NCBI RefSeq assembly: GCF_018861025.1
Contig: NZ_JAHKQH010000044.1
Span: 62,389-126,388 of the forward strand
Direction: 5' to 3'
DNA: 64,000 bases
Source: Psychrosphaera sp. B3R10
Lineage (GTDB): Bacteria > Pseudomonadota > Gammaproteobacteria > Enterobacterales > Alteromonadaceae
Shown here: positions 16,758 to 26,678 of the stretch, piece after piece
Position numbering within the stretch: position 1 is the first letter of the stretch
How the letters are laid out: every line of letters starts with the position of its first letter
The notes under the pieces: generated by a model
Database searches by the model: none
Told to the model about the DNA's origin: nothing
Seen by the model: the letters and a program-made list of their open reading frames with translations, nothing else
Translations under genes and position numbers: made by a program

Positions 16758-17507
16758 CTAATTTAAACTCGTCAATCTAGACTTTGCTAAGCCTGCTGCG
16801 TTTGAATCTGGGTATTCACTAATAACCTGTTCAAACAGCTTTTTAGCTTCACTATTATTATCCAGCTTTTGATAAACTGTTCCTTGCTTCAATAGTGCGT
16901 CACTGCGCTTATTAGAATCAGGGAATGAACGAATGACTTTGTCAAAATGTACTTTTGCCTCGTCATACTTCGCTTTATTAAATAATAACTGACCCAACCA
17001 ATAATGCGCATTGGCAATATAGATAGAATTTGGGAATGTTTTTATAAAGGATTGAAACTCAGGAATTGCGTCGTCATAACGACGTTCTTTTAAGATCAAG
17101 TTTACAGCTTGGTCGTAGGCTTCATTTTCGCCTAAAGTACCGCCATAAGACACTTCATTTGAGTCAGCAGTATCGTTTACTGTTTCCTCAACCTGGGGTT
17201 CAATTGCCTGAACAGAAGATAAACGTCTTTCGATTTCAAGATAAAGCTCTCGTTGTCGATCCACTATTTGTTCAAGTTTATGGCTGTGAGTTTCTGTTAT
17301 CCCTCTAAGTTCACTGACTTCCTCTTGCAATTCATTTAGCTGTTGCTGTAAGGCAACTTGCGAAGCACCACGCGCCTGAATCAGACGTTGCAGTTGTTCG
17401 ATTTGACTAGAGGTAGTAGAACTCGATGAAAGATCAGAAACAGGAGCAGCCGCTAAGGCTGCTCCGTTCACAATCATCAACGCTATAAGCGAGAATCTCA
17501 TATGCAT
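16758..17507 (-). CDS. cpoB: Cell division coordinator CpoB (YbgF)
   Basis: Periplasmic protein that binds TolA and links outer-membrane constriction to peptidoglycan synthesis during division. 249 residues: signal peptide 1-20 (ends ALAAA), a coiled-coil trimerisation region about 35-105 (QIEQLQRLIQARG, QQQLNELQEEVSEL), a linker, then TPR repeats about 128-245 (YDQAVNLILKERRYDDAIPE, YWLGQLLFNKAKYDEA, SDALLKQGTVYQKLDNN). Last gene of the tol-pal cluster, 12 bases after pal. Either Met1 or Met3 could start. Confidence 0.95.
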   Translation of the reverse strand: MHMRFSLIALMIVNGAALAAAPVSDLSSSSTTSSQIEQLQRLIQARGASQVALQQQLNELQEEVSELRGITETHSHKLEQIVDRQRELYLEIERRLSSVQAIEPQVEETVNDTADSNEVSYGGTLGENEAYDQAVNLILKERRYDDAIPEFQSFIKTFPNSIYIANAHYWLGQLLFNKAKYDEAKVHFDKVIRSFPDSNKRSDALLKQGTVYQKLDNNSEAKKLFEQVISEYPDSNAAGLAKSRLTSLN

Positions 17508-17519
17508 CCAAATGGAAGA

Positions 17520-18083
17520 TTAGTAAACTAATTCAGCACGACGGTTTTTAGCAAAACCTTCAGTTGTACGGCTTAAATCAATTGGCTTCTCTTCACCGTA
17601 AGAAACAGTAGAGATCTGCATTGCTGAAACACCTAAGCTTTGTAGGTATTGTGCTACCGCTTTACCACGACGTTCGCCAAGAGCGATGTTGTACTCAGGA
17701 GTACCACGTTCGTCACAGTGACCTTCAACTTTCACTTTTGCAGAAGGGTTTTTAATTAGGTAGTCAGCATGTGCTTGCAACAACTCAAGATATTTTGCAT
17801 CAACCTTTGAACGGTCATAATCAAAATAGATTGTTTGTGTTTGCATTAATGCTGCAAATTTTTGCTGTTGTACTTCTGCTGGCGTTAACGCTTTTTCAAC
17901 AGTAGCAACTTCAATATTGTTTGTTTCAGCGGCCATAGATTCTGTTTGTGCAGACTGTGCTTGCTGACCATTAGTTTGTTGCGCTGCACCTTGAAGTTCT
18001 TCTTCTGAAGTAGAACCACATGCAGTTAATACTAAAGCTGGAATAGCGATTAATAAACCTTTAGTAATTTTGCTAAATTGCAT
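17520..18083 (-). CDS. pal: Peptidoglycan-associated lipoprotein Pal
   Basis: Outer-membrane lipoprotein of the Tol-Pal system that binds peptidoglycan. 187 residues; lipobox LTAC with Cys22, an Ala/Gln-rich linker, then an OmpA C-terminal domain (IYFDYDRSKVDAKYLELL, then VKVEGHCDERGTPEYNIALG, with the diaminopimelate-binding region, then GKAVAQYLQSLGV). Longer linker than E. coli Pal (173 residues). Lies between tolB and cpoB. Confidence 0.97.
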   Translation of the reverse strand: MQFSKITKGLLIAIPALVLTACGSTSEEELQGAAQQTNGQQAQSAQTESMAAETNNIEVATVEKALTPAEVQQQKFAALMQTQTIYFDYDRSKVDAKYLELLQAHADYLIKNPSAKVKVEGHCDERGTPEYNIALGERRGKAVAQYLQSLGVSAMQISTVSYGEEKPIDLSRTTEGFAKNRRAELVY

Positions 18084-18118
18084 TATTTAGTATCCTTTTT
18101 TTGTAATACGTTAATTAA

Positions 18119-19474
18119 TTATTTAAAAAATGGTGACCACGCCGGAGACTTAACTTGTCCGTTCGCAGCCGGTAATCTTGCTTTAAATCGTCCGTCTATC
18201 GACACTAATGCCAATACCTGCCCATTGCCATGCATGGTGCTATAAATAATCATTGAACCGTTTGGTGCAATGCTCGGACTTTCATCTAATCGAGTTGTTG
18301 TCAGGACTTGAAAGTTACCCGTCGCCAATTCTTGTTTAGCGATATGGTATTTACCCTGTGTCCTGTTAACTAAAACCAACTCTTTTCCATTTGGGGTAAT
18401 CGAACCACCAAGGTTCATTTCACCCTCAAATGTTAAACGTTTAACTCGTTTAGTCGCCAAATTTACGCTATAAAGTTGCGCATTTCCACCCCGTTCTGAA
18501 CTGAAAACGATAAATTTACCATCTGGAGACCAACTAGGCTCGGTGTCGATACTGCGATGTCGTGTCAATCTCGTCAAGGTTTTATTTGCTAGTTCTAGCA
18601 CATAAAGTTCAGGATTGCCGTCTTTCGACAAAACTAATGCTAAACGTTTACCCAACGGCCCCCATTGTGGTGCACCATTAATACCGTCATATGAGGTGAC
18701 TAATTGACGTTTCCCCGTATAAATATCCTGGATGTAAATCTGCGAACGATCGTTCTCAAACGTAACATACGCAAGCTTAGCGCCATCTGGTGACCAAGAT
18801 GGTGACATTAACGGCTCTTTAGAACGAAGTAAAATTTGTTCATTCGCACCATCGTAGTCAGCTACAATTAGTTTGTATGGGTAACTCTCGTCCTCATGAT
18901 TAATTGTGACATATGCTATACGTGTTAAAAATGCGCCGCGCTCGCCGGTTAATTTCTCATAAGCGATATCACTAATGCGATGTGCGTAACGGCGGAACTG
19001 GCCAGTACTGATAACAACTTGACGGCTATCCATAATATGATCTTTTGTTTCTACCAAACGACCATTTTGTAAAACTTGTACTGCACCGCCTGTAATTTGA
19101 CCACGAAGTACATCAATTAATTCAAAACTAACGGTGAAACGATCAAGCGCGTTATCAATAATTTCACCGACCAATATCGCTTCAACACCTTCGGCTGTCC
19201 AAGACGAATAATCCACTTCACCATCATTTTTTGGCAACTGCGGCATTTGATCAATTAATAAAGGCTTAAATTTACCACTGCGCATTAAGTCCGCTGCGAT
19301 GATTTCAGAAATATTCAACGGAATTTCAGCTGTACCTTCATACTTAAATGGCACTACTGCTATTGGACGAGCAGTATCGATTCCTTCTGTAATTACTATT
19401 TCTAGGGCGGCTTTGGACGTTTGAGAGAACGCCAACAACGTCAAACCTAAAATTAAAAACAGTTTACGACTCAT
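18119..19474 (-). CDS. tolB: Tol-Pal system beta-propeller protein TolB
   Basis: Periplasmic protein that binds Pal and TolA. 451 residues: signal peptide about 1-22 (ends SKA), N-terminal alpha/beta domain to about 160, then a six-bladed WD40-like propeller with repeated [32 protein letters not shown] and [12 protein letters not shown] blades. The start follows the tolA stop directly; pal follows after 35 bases. Confidence 0.97.
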   Translation of the reverse strand: MSRKLFLILGLTLLAFSQTSKAALEIVITEGIDTARPIAVVPFKYEGTAEIPLNISEIIAADLMRSGKFKPLLIDQMPQLPKNDGEVDYSSWTAEGVEAILVGEIIDNALDRFTVSFELIDVLRGQITGGAVQVLQNGRLVETKDHIMDSRQVVISTGQFRRYAHRISDIAYEKLTGERGAFLTRIAYVTINHEDESYPYKLIVADYDGANEQILLRSKEPLMSPSWSPDGAKLAYVTFENDRSQIYIQDIYTGKRQLVTSYDGINGAPQWGPLGKRLALVLSKDGNPELYVLELANKTLTRLTRHRSIDTEPSWSPDGKFIVFSSERGGNAQLYSVNLATKRVKRLTFEGEMNLGGSITPNGKELVLVNRTQGKYHIAKQELATGNFQVLTTTRLDESPSIAPNGSMIIYSTMHGNGQVLALVSIDGRFKARLPAANGQVKSPAWSPFFK

Positions 19475-20422
19475 TTACAGCTCCGGTTTTACAGTTAAAT
19501 TGATGTCTTTTAATTGTTGATAGACATCGTCTTCTTTTGATACAGGTAACGTGTCGGCTTTTAATACTGCTCGCTGGGCCGCCTCACAAATAGAGGTTTC
19601 CCCAGATAGCACAGTTACTTTAATAACTAAGCCGCTTGATGCCAATCTAATATTAAGAAGGCATGATTTACCTCTCATACTCTCATCCACAATGAGTTTT
19701 TGTTTAATTTTCGAGGTAATAAGCGCTTTATACTTGTTGACCTCTGTAAGTACAACTTTTTGTCGCGCTTTATTACGAATTGCTTGCTCTTGTTGCAATT
19801 GTTCTTGCAACATTTTTTCCTGAATAGCTTGTTCCGCGGCTAACGCTTTGGCTTCTTTTTCTTTTCGTTCTTTTTCTAGCCTTTCTTTTTCCAGACGTTC
19901 AGCTTCAGCTTTACGCTTTTGCTCTGCATCTTTAAGCGCTTTTTGTTCACGCTCTTTTTTACGCTTAGCTTCTGCTGCTGCTTGATTTGCTTTTGCCGCC
20001 TCTTTTTCACGTTCAACACGTTCTTTTTTGGCTTTGTCTGCTTTCGCTTGTTCTTTTCTTGCTTTTTCTTTTTCTAATTTAGCTTTTTTCTTGGCGTCTT
20101 CCGCAGCTTTTTTACTGTCTTTTTTCTGCTTATCCAAGTCTTTAAGATCTCGCTTAGCTTGCTCGGCACGTTTTTCGAGTTCACGTACCCGCTTTTCTTC
20201 CGCGGCTTTTTTATCCGCTTTCTCTTTTTGAATACGTTTCACTTGCTGATCTAACGACGTTTGGTCGATAACAACAGCGTCGATAGTTGAAATTTCTGGA
20301 GAGTCATCTGGGGTTTCTTTTGGTGCTTCAAAACTGAAACTGGCGACCAAGATCGTTCCAAATACGATATGAATACCAAAAGACTTTACTAAATGGACTA
20401 ACGATGTTGACTGACTCATCAC
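19475..20422 (-). CDS. tolA: Cell envelope integrity protein TolA
   Basis: Inner-membrane protein that spans the periplasm and transmits proton-motive energy from TolQR to Pal/TolB. 315 residues: membrane helix about 12-30, a long charged helix about 65-215 rich in Lys, Glu and Ala (KKAEEKR and EKARKEQAKADKAKK-type repeats), and a C-terminal domain about 225-315 (INRYKALI-like start NKYKALITSKIKQKL, paired cysteines C254-type and C278-type). Overlaps tolR by 4 bases. Confidence 0.95.
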   Translation of the reverse strand: MMSQSTSLVHLVKSFGIHIVFGTILVASFSFEAPKETPDDSPEISTIDAVVIDQTSLDQQVKRIQKEKADKKAAEEKRVRELEKRAEQAKRDLKDLDKQKKDSKKAAEDAKKKAKLEKEKARKEQAKADKAKKERVEREKEAAKANQAAAEAKRKKEREQKALKDAEQKRKAEAERLEKERLEKERKEKEAKALAAEQAIQEKMLQEQLQQEQAIRNKARQKVVLTEVNKYKALITSKIKQKLIVDESMRGKSCLLNIRLASSGLVIKVTVLSGETSICEAAQRAVLKADTLPVSKEDDVYQQLKDINLTVKPEL

Positions 20423-20850
20423 TCTTTTGGCTCCGTCATAAGCCCAACAGAAGGTGCGCCAGCTCGTTGTAATAAGACCATAAGTTCTATCACATAGTTG
20501 TATGCAATTTTACGATCAGCTTTAACGATTACTGGAGTTTCTGGGTCAATCTGCAATTGCGCGGCCACCAAGACAGCAAGGTCTGTTGCTGACATCGGAT
20601 CTTCTGAAGGCTCGCCGCCGGTCGATAAAAAGTATTCCCCTTTATCGTTAATCGAGGCGATCATCGGTGGTTTAGATTCATCTTCTAATGGTTCAGCAGA
20701 CGCTTGTGGTAAATCGACTTTCACGCCCTGCGTAACCAAAGGCGCGGTAACCATGAAGATAATAAGCAATACCAGCATAACATCAATGTAAGGAACAACA
20801 TTGATCTCAGCGACTGGCTTTCGTTTTCGTTTGTTATATTGCATCGACAT
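20419..20850 (-). CDS. tolR: Tol-Pal system protein TolR
   Basis: ExbD/TolR family inner-membrane protein, 143 residues. One N-terminal helix (IDVMLVLLIIFMVTAPL) carrying the conserved Asp (D23) of the proton channel with TolQ; the remainder is the periplasmic domain (ETPVIVKADRKIAYNYVIEL). Adjacent to tolQ without a gap and overlapping tolA. Confidence 0.97.
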   Translation of the reverse strand: MSMQYNKRKRKPVAEINVVPYIDVMLVLLIIFMVTAPLVTQGVKVDLPQASAEPLEDESKPPMIASINDKGEYFLSTGGEPSEDPMSATDLAVLVAAQLQIDPETPVIVKADRKIAYNYVIELMVLLQRAGAPSVGLMTEPKE

Positions 20851-21540
20851 TTAAAGGGTTGTGCTCACGTTAGCAGTAACTTGACGATGCAAAATGTTGG
20901 CAAACTCTTCACAGAAGTTAACATAGCTCGTTTCAAGAATTTCGACTCGACGGGCAAAGCTGTTATAGGCTAGAACCGAAGGGATAGCTGCAAATAACCC
21001 CATCGCGGTTGCGATAAGAGCCTCTGCAATACCAGGTGCTACCATGCTTAGTGTTGCTTGTTGAACTTGACCAAGGGCTAGGAAAGCATTCATGATCCCC
21101 CAAACCGTACCAAACAACCCAATATATGGGCTAATTGAACCAACCGTCGCCAAAAAACTAAGATGACTTTCCAGTTGCTCCACTTCACGAGATAAGCGAA
21201 CACGCATGGCTCTGTGGGTTCCGTCCATATATACTTGAGCAGAACTGACACTGTTCTTCTTTAGGCGAGCAAACTCTTTAAATCCATCTTTAAACAATGC
21301 TTCTAAGCCATCAACATTTTGTCTCGCGGTCATTTCGCTATATAAACGGCTTAAATCAACACCCGACCAAAATTTGTCTTCAAACTTTTTTGTATTTATT
21401 TCTGCATCCGCAAGGACTTTTCGACGTTGGAAAATAAGCGCCCACGACGCTATCGACAATCCCAACAGCGTTAACATTACCAACTTAACAATAAAGCTGG
21501 CTTCCCAAAACAATCCCCAAAAACTAATATCAGCTTGCAC
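20851..21540 (-). CDS. tolQ: Tol-Pal system protein TolQ
   Basis: MotA/TolQ/ExbB family proton-channel protein, 229 residues with three membrane helices: about 15-37, 130-155 (LSFLATVGSISPYIGLFGTV) and 165-190 (GIAEALIATAMGLFAAIPSV). Works with TolR to energise TolA. The start overlaps the end of ybgC by 11 bases, suggesting translational coupling. Confidence 0.97.
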   Translation of the reverse strand: MQADISFWGLFWEASFIVKLVMLTLLGLSIASWALIFQRRKVLADAEINTKKFEDKFWSGVDLSRLYSEMTARQNVDGLEALFKDGFKEFARLKKNSVSSAQVYMDGTHRAMRVRLSREVEQLESHLSFLATVGSISPYIGLFGTVWGIMNAFLALGQVQQATLSMVAPGIAEALIATAMGLFAAIPSVLAYNSFARRVEILETSYVNFCEEFANILHRQVTANVSTTL

Positions 21541-21928
21541 TTTCTAAAACCTCTAAAATGTCTGACGGGATAGCCTTAGGCTTCATCTTCGTCAGATCAA
21601 TACAAGCAACCTGTACATCTGCAGTAAAAACAGATTGCTCTTTGTTATTTATAATTGTTTGAATAAATTCAACACTAGCGCGTTTAATTTGTTTTATTTC
21701 TGTTAGTACCACAACTTCATCATTAAATTTTGCGGCGACTTTAAAGTCAATTTGCATGGACTTTACGACAAAGGCTATATTCTGCTTAAGATATTCGTCT
21801 TGTTCAATACCCAAATGCCTTAAATACTCAGTTCTACCTCTTTCACAGAACTTTAAATAGTTTGCGTGGTAAACGATACCACCTGCGTCTGTGTCTTCAT
21901 AATAAATTCGGATAGGTAATTTAAACAC
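21530..21928 (-). CDS. ybgC: Acyl-CoA thioesterase YbgC (Tol-Pal associated)
   Basis: Hot-dog-fold thioesterase, 132 residues, first gene of the tol-pal cluster. The family motif YYEDTDAGGIVYHANY with the catalytic Asp is at about residues 9-24. In E. coli YbgC acts on short and long acyl-CoA and associates with phospholipid synthesis enzymes. The promoter should lie in the 21929-22196 stretch. Confidence 0.95.
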   Translation of the reverse strand: MFKLPIRIYYEDTDAGGIVYHANYLKFCERGRTEYLRHLGIEQDEYLKQNIAFVVKSMQIDFKVAAKFNDEVVVLTEIKQIKRASVEFIQTIINNKEQSVFTADVQVACIDLTKMKPKAIPSDILEVLESAS

Positions 21929-22196
21929 TTCACTCCCTCATGTTTATGCACGTCCGATGAATAATAAGCCGATTATCCCCTCTGTAGAGTAAAAACTCTG
22001 CATAAAGTTGCATTTTTATTTGGTGAAATAATTTTGACATTACTTATTTTTGTATCGTTCAATAAAAAAACAAATCGCCACACGCGCTACAAATAAAAAG
22101 GCTCAGCCGGTCTAAATTTAATATTAACGTCATATTTGTATGAACACAGCAAAAATCAGATTAGTAATTCTAATCCGAAATATCAATTTTTTTAGT
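21929..22196. other. Non-coding part of the ybgC-ruvB interval
   Basis: No gene is supported. The stretch is AT-rich, includes a TTTTGACATTACTT segment and a small inverted repeat (GATTAG-5-CTAATC near 22159-22175), and should contain the minus-strand promoter of the ybgC-tol operon. The candidate small RNA follows to its right. Confidence 0.4.
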
Positions 22197-22225
22197 TTGA
22201 AGTAATTGCTCTAGATAATTAATAT
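22197..22225 (+). promoter_or_regulatory. Promoter of the candidate small RNA
   Basis: TTGAAG at 22197-22202, a 17-bp spacer and TAATAT at 22220-22225, on the plus strand in a region with no plus-strand gene. Predicted transcription start near 22230-22232. Confidence 0.5.
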
Positions 22226-22229
22226 ACGC

Positions 22230-22358
22230 ACATCTTCTGGACGGGTTGTGTCGTTCAGATGTGAAGTTATCGAATTTTGTAAACTTCTCCTATTCATGTT
22301 CCCTGGAATTTATTCCTCCTTTATATTTTGCCCGTTCAATTTGAACGGGTTTTTTTTT
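22230..22358 (+). ncRNA. Candidate Hfq-type small RNA
   Basis: About 128 nt between a sigma-70-like promoter and a strong terminator, in an intergenic region whose flanking genes run on the other strand. A 5' hairpin pairs CACATC+TGGACG (22229-22243, 3-nt bulge) with CGTTCA+GATGTG (22252-22263). The middle is unpaired and pyrimidine-rich, with ACTTCTCCTATTC and TTATTCCTCCTTT; the latter is complementary to a perfect Shine-Dalgarno (AAAGGAGGAA). The 3' end is a terminator with nine Ts. This is the layout of Hfq-dependent trans-acting RNAs. It matches no RNA family I can recall; no ORF is needed to explain it. Confidence 0.5.
22331..22358 (+). terminator. Strong terminator of the candidate small RNA
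   Basis: CCCGTTC (22331-22337), AATTT loop, GAACGGG (22343-22349), then nine consecutive T. It points along the plus strand, whereas ybgC and ruvB both run on the minus strand. Confidence 0.85.
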
Positions 22359-22416
22359 GCCTTAATTTAAGGACTGACAGCATTCATGAACCCATGCTGC
22401 TCGTCATATTAGCAAT

Positions 22417-23424
22417 TTATTCTTGGTTATAGTCATAACCTAAATGCTGATAAGCCCTTGGTGACGCAATTCGACCGCGCGGCGTACGTTGCAAAAAGCC
22501 TTGTTGAATTAAGTAAGGTTCAATGACATCTTCAATCGTTTCCCGTTCTTCGCCTATTGCAGCAGCAATATTATCTAAACCAACCGGACCGCCGTCAAAC
22601 TTTTCGATCATAGTAATCAGCATTTTTTTATCCATAAAGTCAAAACCTTCGCTGTCTACATTAACCATATTAAGTGCTTGTTTGGCTATATCTTGATCTA
22701 ACCGCCCTTCGCTTTTGACATCTGCATAATCTCTAACTCTTCGCAGTAAGCGGTTTGCTATCCGAGGCGTTCCACGGGCACGTCGAGCGATTTCTAATGC
22801 CGCATCTGTGGTCATTTCCATATTTAACACATTGGCTGAGCGCTCAATAATAAAAGCAAGATCTTCAACTTTATAAAACTCGAGGCGTTGTACAATGCCA
22901 AATCGGTCACGAAGAGGTGATGTAAGCGCTCCGGCACGCGTTGTCGCGCCAATTAAAGTAAACGGCGGTAGATCCAGCTTAATTGACCGGGCAGCAGGAC
23001 CTTCGCCAATCATAATATCAAGCTGATAATCTTCCATTGCAGGGTATAAAACTTCTTCAACAACAGGACTAAGTCGGTGGATTTCGTCAATAAACAAAAC
23101 GTCGTTTTCTTCGAGATTAGTCAACAATGCTGCGAGGTCTCCAGCTTTTTCTAAAACCGGACCTGATGTAGTTTTAATGCTGACTTCCATTTCGTTTGCG
23201 ACTATGTTGGCTAAGGTGGTTTTACCCAGTCCCGGAGGTCCAAAAATAAGCAAATGGTCGAGAGCTTCCTGCCGATTTTTTGCGGCCTGGATGAATATTT
23301 CCATCTGTTCTTTAACATGCGGTTGACCACGGTAGTCTGCTAATAACTTTGGACGTATTGCACGGTCTATCACTTCGTCTTCGCGGGTTTCAATTGCGCC
23401 GACTAATCTATCTGCTTCAATCAT
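22417..23424 (-). CDS. ruvB: Holliday junction helicase RuvB
   Basis: Hexameric AAA+ motor that drives branch migration with RuvA. 335 residues: Walker [13 protein letters not shown] near 63-74, Walker B DEIHRL, sensor [16 protein letters not shown], and a C-terminal winged helix ([17 protein letters not shown]). Eight bases after ruvA, therefore co-transcribed; see the LexA-like site upstream of ruvA. Confidence 0.98.
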   Translation of the reverse strand: MIEADRLVGAIETREDEVIDRAIRPKLLADYRGQPHVKEQMEIFIQAAKNRQEALDHLLIFGPPGLGKTTLANIVANEMEVSIKTTSGPVLEKAGDLAALLTNLEENDVLFIDEIHRLSPVVEEVLYPAMEDYQLDIMIGEGPAARSIKLDLPPFTLIGATTRAGALTSPLRDRFGIVQRLEFYKVEDLAFIIERSANVLNMEMTTDAALEIARRARGTPRIANRLLRRVRDYADVKSEGRLDQDIAKQALNMVNVDSEGFDFMDKKMLITMIEKFDGGPVGLDNIAAAIGEERETIEDVIEPYLIQQGFLQRTPRGRIASPRAYQHLGYDYNQE

Positions 23425-23432
23425 TATTCACT

Positions 23433-24041
23433 CTACAGCATGTTTTTTAAGGCTAAACGGATCAGGGTTTCTGAATCGTCGCCGTCTTTGAAAATCAATT
23501 TTACTGCTTTATTGGCTTGTTGGGAACTGTACCCAAGGGAGACCAGTGCGGAGACAGCATCGTCAAATTCGTTTGCTTTTTTCATCACCGAACCGGTCAT
23601 TATAGGTTCAAGCGGTCTAAATTCTGGTGCGAGGTTAAGTGCCTGGATCCGATCTCGCATTTCAATCAATAATCGTTCCGCTGTTTTTTTACCAACGCCA
23701 GGCAATTTAACTAATGTCGTCACATCATCCTGTTCAACACAAGTTACAAACTGTTCTGCGGTAAGCCCCGAAAGTATAGTGAGTCCTAACTTAGGACCTA
23801 CACCATTAGCTTTAATCAATAATCTAAATAAACTGCGCTCTTGCTTAGAGCTAAATCCGTATAACAACTGAGCGTCTTCTCGAACCACAAAGTGGGTATA
23901 AATAGTCGCTTGAACGCCTTCTTCAGGCAATTCATAAAAGCTTGTTAGCGGTAATTGCACTTCATAGCCTACACCGTTAACGTCAATTAATACGTCAGGG
24001 GCTTGTTTGTCGGCAACGATGCCAGTGAGTCTTCCAATCAT
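23433..24041 (-). CDS. ruvA: Holliday junction DNA helicase subunit RuvA
   Basis: Binds four-way junctions and loads RuvB. 202 residues: N-terminal OB fold ([20 protein letters not shown]), two helix-hairpin-helix motifs ([15 protein letters not shown] and [19 protein letters not shown]), and a C-terminal RuvB-binding domain ([19 protein letters not shown]). Confidence 0.98.
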   Translation of the reverse strand: MIGRLTGIVADKQAPDVLIDVNGVGYEVQLPLTSFYELPEEGVQATIYTHFVVREDAQLLYGFSSKQERSLFRLLIKANGVGPKLGLTILSGLTAEQFVTCVEQDDVTTLVKLPGVGKKTAERLLIEMRDRIQALNLAPEFRPLEPIMTGSVMKKANEFDDAVSALVSLGYSSQQANKAVKLIFKDGDDSETLIRLALKNML

Positions 24042-24069
24042 AGTTAACTTTTATATTTACCTTCAATTA

Positions 24070-24085
24070 CTGTAAATATACCCAG
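24070..24085 (-). promoter_or_regulatory. LexA-like box upstream of ruvAB
   Basis: On the plus strand CTGTAAATATACCCAG; one mismatch from the CTGT-N8-ACAG SOS consensus. It lies in the 77-base gap between ruvC and ruvA, 29 bases before the ruvA start. In E. coli ruvAB is SOS-induced and ruvC is not, which agrees with this position. Confidence 0.65.
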
Positions 24086-24118
24086 TTATCCATACAGTTG
24101 AAAGCCCTAGCTTAAAAT

Positions 24119-24643
24119 TTATCGCCTTAGGCGACCTCTGACGGTTTTTTTCGCTACACCAGCCATGTTTATCAAACTTTGATTTGTGTTGCCATGGCAT
24201 ATTGCTACGGCTAATGCATCGGCTGCATCGGCCTGAGGTTTTCCCGTTAGTTTTAAAATCTGTTGAACCATATGCTGAACTTGGCTTTTATCTGCAGCTC
24301 CACTGCCAACTACGGCTTGTTTTATTTGTCTTGCGGAGTATTCAAATACAGGCAATTTTGCCTGTGACGCCGCAACTATCGCGCTGCCACGTGCTTGACC
24401 CAGCTTGAGTGCTGAATCTGGGTTATGAGCCATAAACACTTGCTCAATGGCAAAGTTATCAGGCTTATATTGTAAGATGATTTCGCTGATCCCAGAAAAT
24501 ATTGTGTCGAGCTTATCCGCTAAACAAGTATCGGGGGTCCGAATACAACCACTTCCTACGTAACTGAATTTAGAACCTACATGGTCGACTAGGCCGTAGC
24601 CCGTGATCCGAGAACCGGGATCAATCCCTAAAATTAGTGCCAT
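24119..24643 (-). CDS. ruvC: Holliday junction resolvase RuvC
   Basis: Endonuclease that resolves four-way junctions. 174 residues from the ATG at 24643 ([17 protein letters not shown]), which aligns with the E. coli start; a TTG 8 codons upstream is possible but unlikely. Catalytic acids are visible in GIDPGS (D7), FAIEQVF (Glu) and [12 protein letters not shown] (two Asp). Ends in a basic RGRLRR tail. Confidence 0.97.
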   Translation of the reverse strand: MALILGIDPGSRITGYGLVDHVGSKFSYVGSGCIRTPDTCLADKLDTIFSGISEIILQYKPDNFAIEQVFMAHNPDSALKLGQARGSAIVAASQAKLPVFEYSARQIKQAVVGSGAADKSQVQHMVQQILKLTGKPQADAADALAVAICHGNTNQSLINMAGVAKKTVRGRLRR

Positions 24644-24742
24644 AACGTTCGCGCCATAAAAATTCAACTTCTACTGATCTAATGCTTAGCCTTACCACTT
24701 ATTTGAAGTAAAGACGGCCTTGATTCATTAACTACTTAAACA

Positions 24743-24773
24743 CAAAAAAGCCCGAATACCTAAGGTTTCGGGC
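24743..24773 (-). terminator. Terminator of aspS
   Basis: GCCCGAATACC (24750-24760) against GGTTTCGGGC (24764-24773), with one unpaired base, followed on the minus strand by TTTTTTGTG. It lies 27 bases after the aspS stop. Confidence 0.85.
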
Positions 24774-24800
24774 CTTCTTTATATGGCTAATAAAACAAGT

Positions 24801-26561
24801 TTAGTTTTGTTTTACTATTTCTATTCCAAGATCTTTTAGCGCATCAGGGTTGGCAAAGCCTGGTGCTGCAGTCAACGGACATGCCGCCGTTGTTGTTTTC
24901 GGGAAAGCCATAACATCACGAATTGAGTCAGCCCCAACCATCAACATTAACATACGGTCAAGACCGAATGCTAAACCAGCATGTGGTGGCGCGCCAAATT
25001 GTAATGCGTCTAACAAGAAACCAAATTTCTCCTGCGCTTCCTCTTCACCAATACCAAGAATTCTAAAGACCTCAGATTGCATATCTTGTTTGTGGATACG
25101 AACCGAGCCACCACCTAATTCACAACCATTAAGAACCATGTCATATGCGTCTGACAATGCGCCAGCTGGATCGGCAGCAAGTTCAGCTGGTGTCATGTTG
25201 CTTGGTGCAGTGAATGGATGGTGAAGCGGAGTTAATGCACCGCCTTCAAGTTCTTCAAACATTGGGAAGTCAACAACCCATAAAGGTGCCCACTTGTCTT
25301 CAACGAGATCTAAGTCAGTACCAACTTTCAATCTAAGTGCACCAAGTGCATCGGTTACCACTTTGTAGCTATCAGAACCAAATAATAAAATATCACCCGT
25401 TTGAGCGCCAGTTCGAGCCAAAATAGCATTAACCACTTCTTCATTTAAAAACTTAAGAATTGGTGATTGTAAGCCTGCTAAGCCAGCTTCTAAGTCATTA
25501 ACTTTAATCCAAGCCAGACCTTTTGCTCCGTATTTACCAACAAATTCGGTATAACCGTCAATGTTTTTACGTGTCATTGAAGCACCGCCTGGCACTTTAA
25601 TTACCGCAACACGTCCCTTAGGATCGTTGGCTGGACCGGCAAAAACTTTAAAGTCGACATCTTTCATGATATCGGCTACGTCAACCATTTCTAATGGGTT
25701 ACGAAGGTCAGGTTTATCTGAACCAAAACGTGTCATCGCTTCCAAATAGGTCATGGTTGGAAAGTCACCTAACTCAACGTTAAGCAACTCGCTAAATACT
25801 GAACGTACCATGCCTTCAGCCATTGCCATTACGTCTTCGCCAGACATAAAGGTGGTTTCAATATCGATTTGAGTAAATTCTGGTTGACGGTCGGCACGTA
25901 AATCTTCATCACGGAAACATTTAACGATTTGATAATAACGGTCAAAACCAGCAACCATTAACAACTGTTTAAATAACTGCGGGGATTGCGGCAACGCAAA
26001 AAATTGACCTTTATGAGTTCGGCTTGGCACCAAATAATCACGAGCGCCCTCTGGCGTTGCTTTAGTAAGTATTGGGGTTTCCATATCCAAGAAACCGGCG
26101 TCGTCTAAATATCTGCGAACAGCACTGGTAACTTTTGAGCGGAACTGAAGACGTTGATTCATCACTGGGCGACGTAAATCTAAGTAGCGATATTTTAAAC
26201 GTTGTTCTTCAGAGTTATCTTGATTGAAATCTAAAGGCACTGGTGCAGAAGCATTAAGAATTTCTAAATCTTTAACGTACAATTCAACTTCACCAGTCGC
26301 CATATCTTTATTAGCTTGGCTTTCTGGACGTGCACGTACAACACCAGACAATTTGATGCAAAACTCGTTACGTAGTTTATTTGCACTTTCAAAAATAGCA
26401 GTTTCATCAGGGTCGATAACTGCTTGCACAATACCTTCACGGTCACGTAAGTCGATGAAGATCAAACCACCAAGGTCACGGCGCTTATTCACCCAACCAC
26501 AAAGAGTAACATTTTGGTCAACTAAACTTTTATTTAACTCGCCACAATAATGAGAACGCAT
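24801..26561 (-). CDS. aspS: Aspartyl-tRNA synthetase
   Basis: Charges tRNA-Asp. 586 residues, bacterial-type class II enzyme: N-terminal OB anticodon-binding domain ([20 protein letters not shown]), motif 1 and motif 2 ([20 protein letters not shown]), the bacterial GAD insertion about 285-420, and motif 3 ([15 protein letters not shown]). The length agrees with E. coli AspRS (590). Own terminator downstream. Confidence 0.98.
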   Translation of the reverse strand: MRSHYCGELNKSLVDQNVTLCGWVNKRRDLGGLIFIDLRDREGIVQAVIDPDETAIFESANKLRNEFCIKLSGVVRARPESQANKDMATGEVELYVKDLEILNASAPVPLDFNQDNSEEQRLKYRYLDLRRPVMNQRLQFRSKVTSAVRRYLDDAGFLDMETPILTKATPEGARDYLVPSRTHKGQFFALPQSPQLFKQLLMVAGFDRYYQIVKCFRDEDLRADRQPEFTQIDIETTFMSGEDVMAMAEGMVRSVFSELLNVELGDFPTMTYLEAMTRFGSDKPDLRNPLEMVDVADIMKDVDFKVFAGPANDPKGRVAVIKVPGGASMTRKNIDGYTEFVGKYGAKGLAWIKVNDLEAGLAGLQSPILKFLNEEVVNAILARTGAQTGDILLFGSDSYKVVTDALGALRLKVGTDLDLVEDKWAPLWVVDFPMFEELEGGALTPLHHPFTAPSNMTPAELAADPAGALSDAYDMVLNGCELGGGSVRIHKQDMQSEVFRILGIGEEEAQEKFGFLLDALQFGAPPHAGLAFGLDRMLMLMVGADSIRDVMAFPKTTTAACPLTAAPGFANPDALKDLGIEIVKQN

Positions 26562-26590
26562 TGCAAATCCTATTTCTAAAATAATAACCG

Positions 26591-26612
26591 CGCTAAGCAG
26601 TTTAACTTAGCG
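26591..26612 (-). terminator. Small hairpin between the cyclase gene and aspS
   Basis: CGCTAAG (26591-26597) and CTTAGCG (26606-26612) form a 7-bp stem with an 8-nt loop, 67 bases after the cyclase stop on the minus strand. The following sequence is only moderately T-rich. It could end that transcript or lie in the aspS leader. Confidence 0.35.
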
Positions 26613-26678
26613 GAAATGGCGGACATTATAAGGATTTGAACGCTAAAGTCACCGCTTTAACAAAATAAGATGTGAGTT

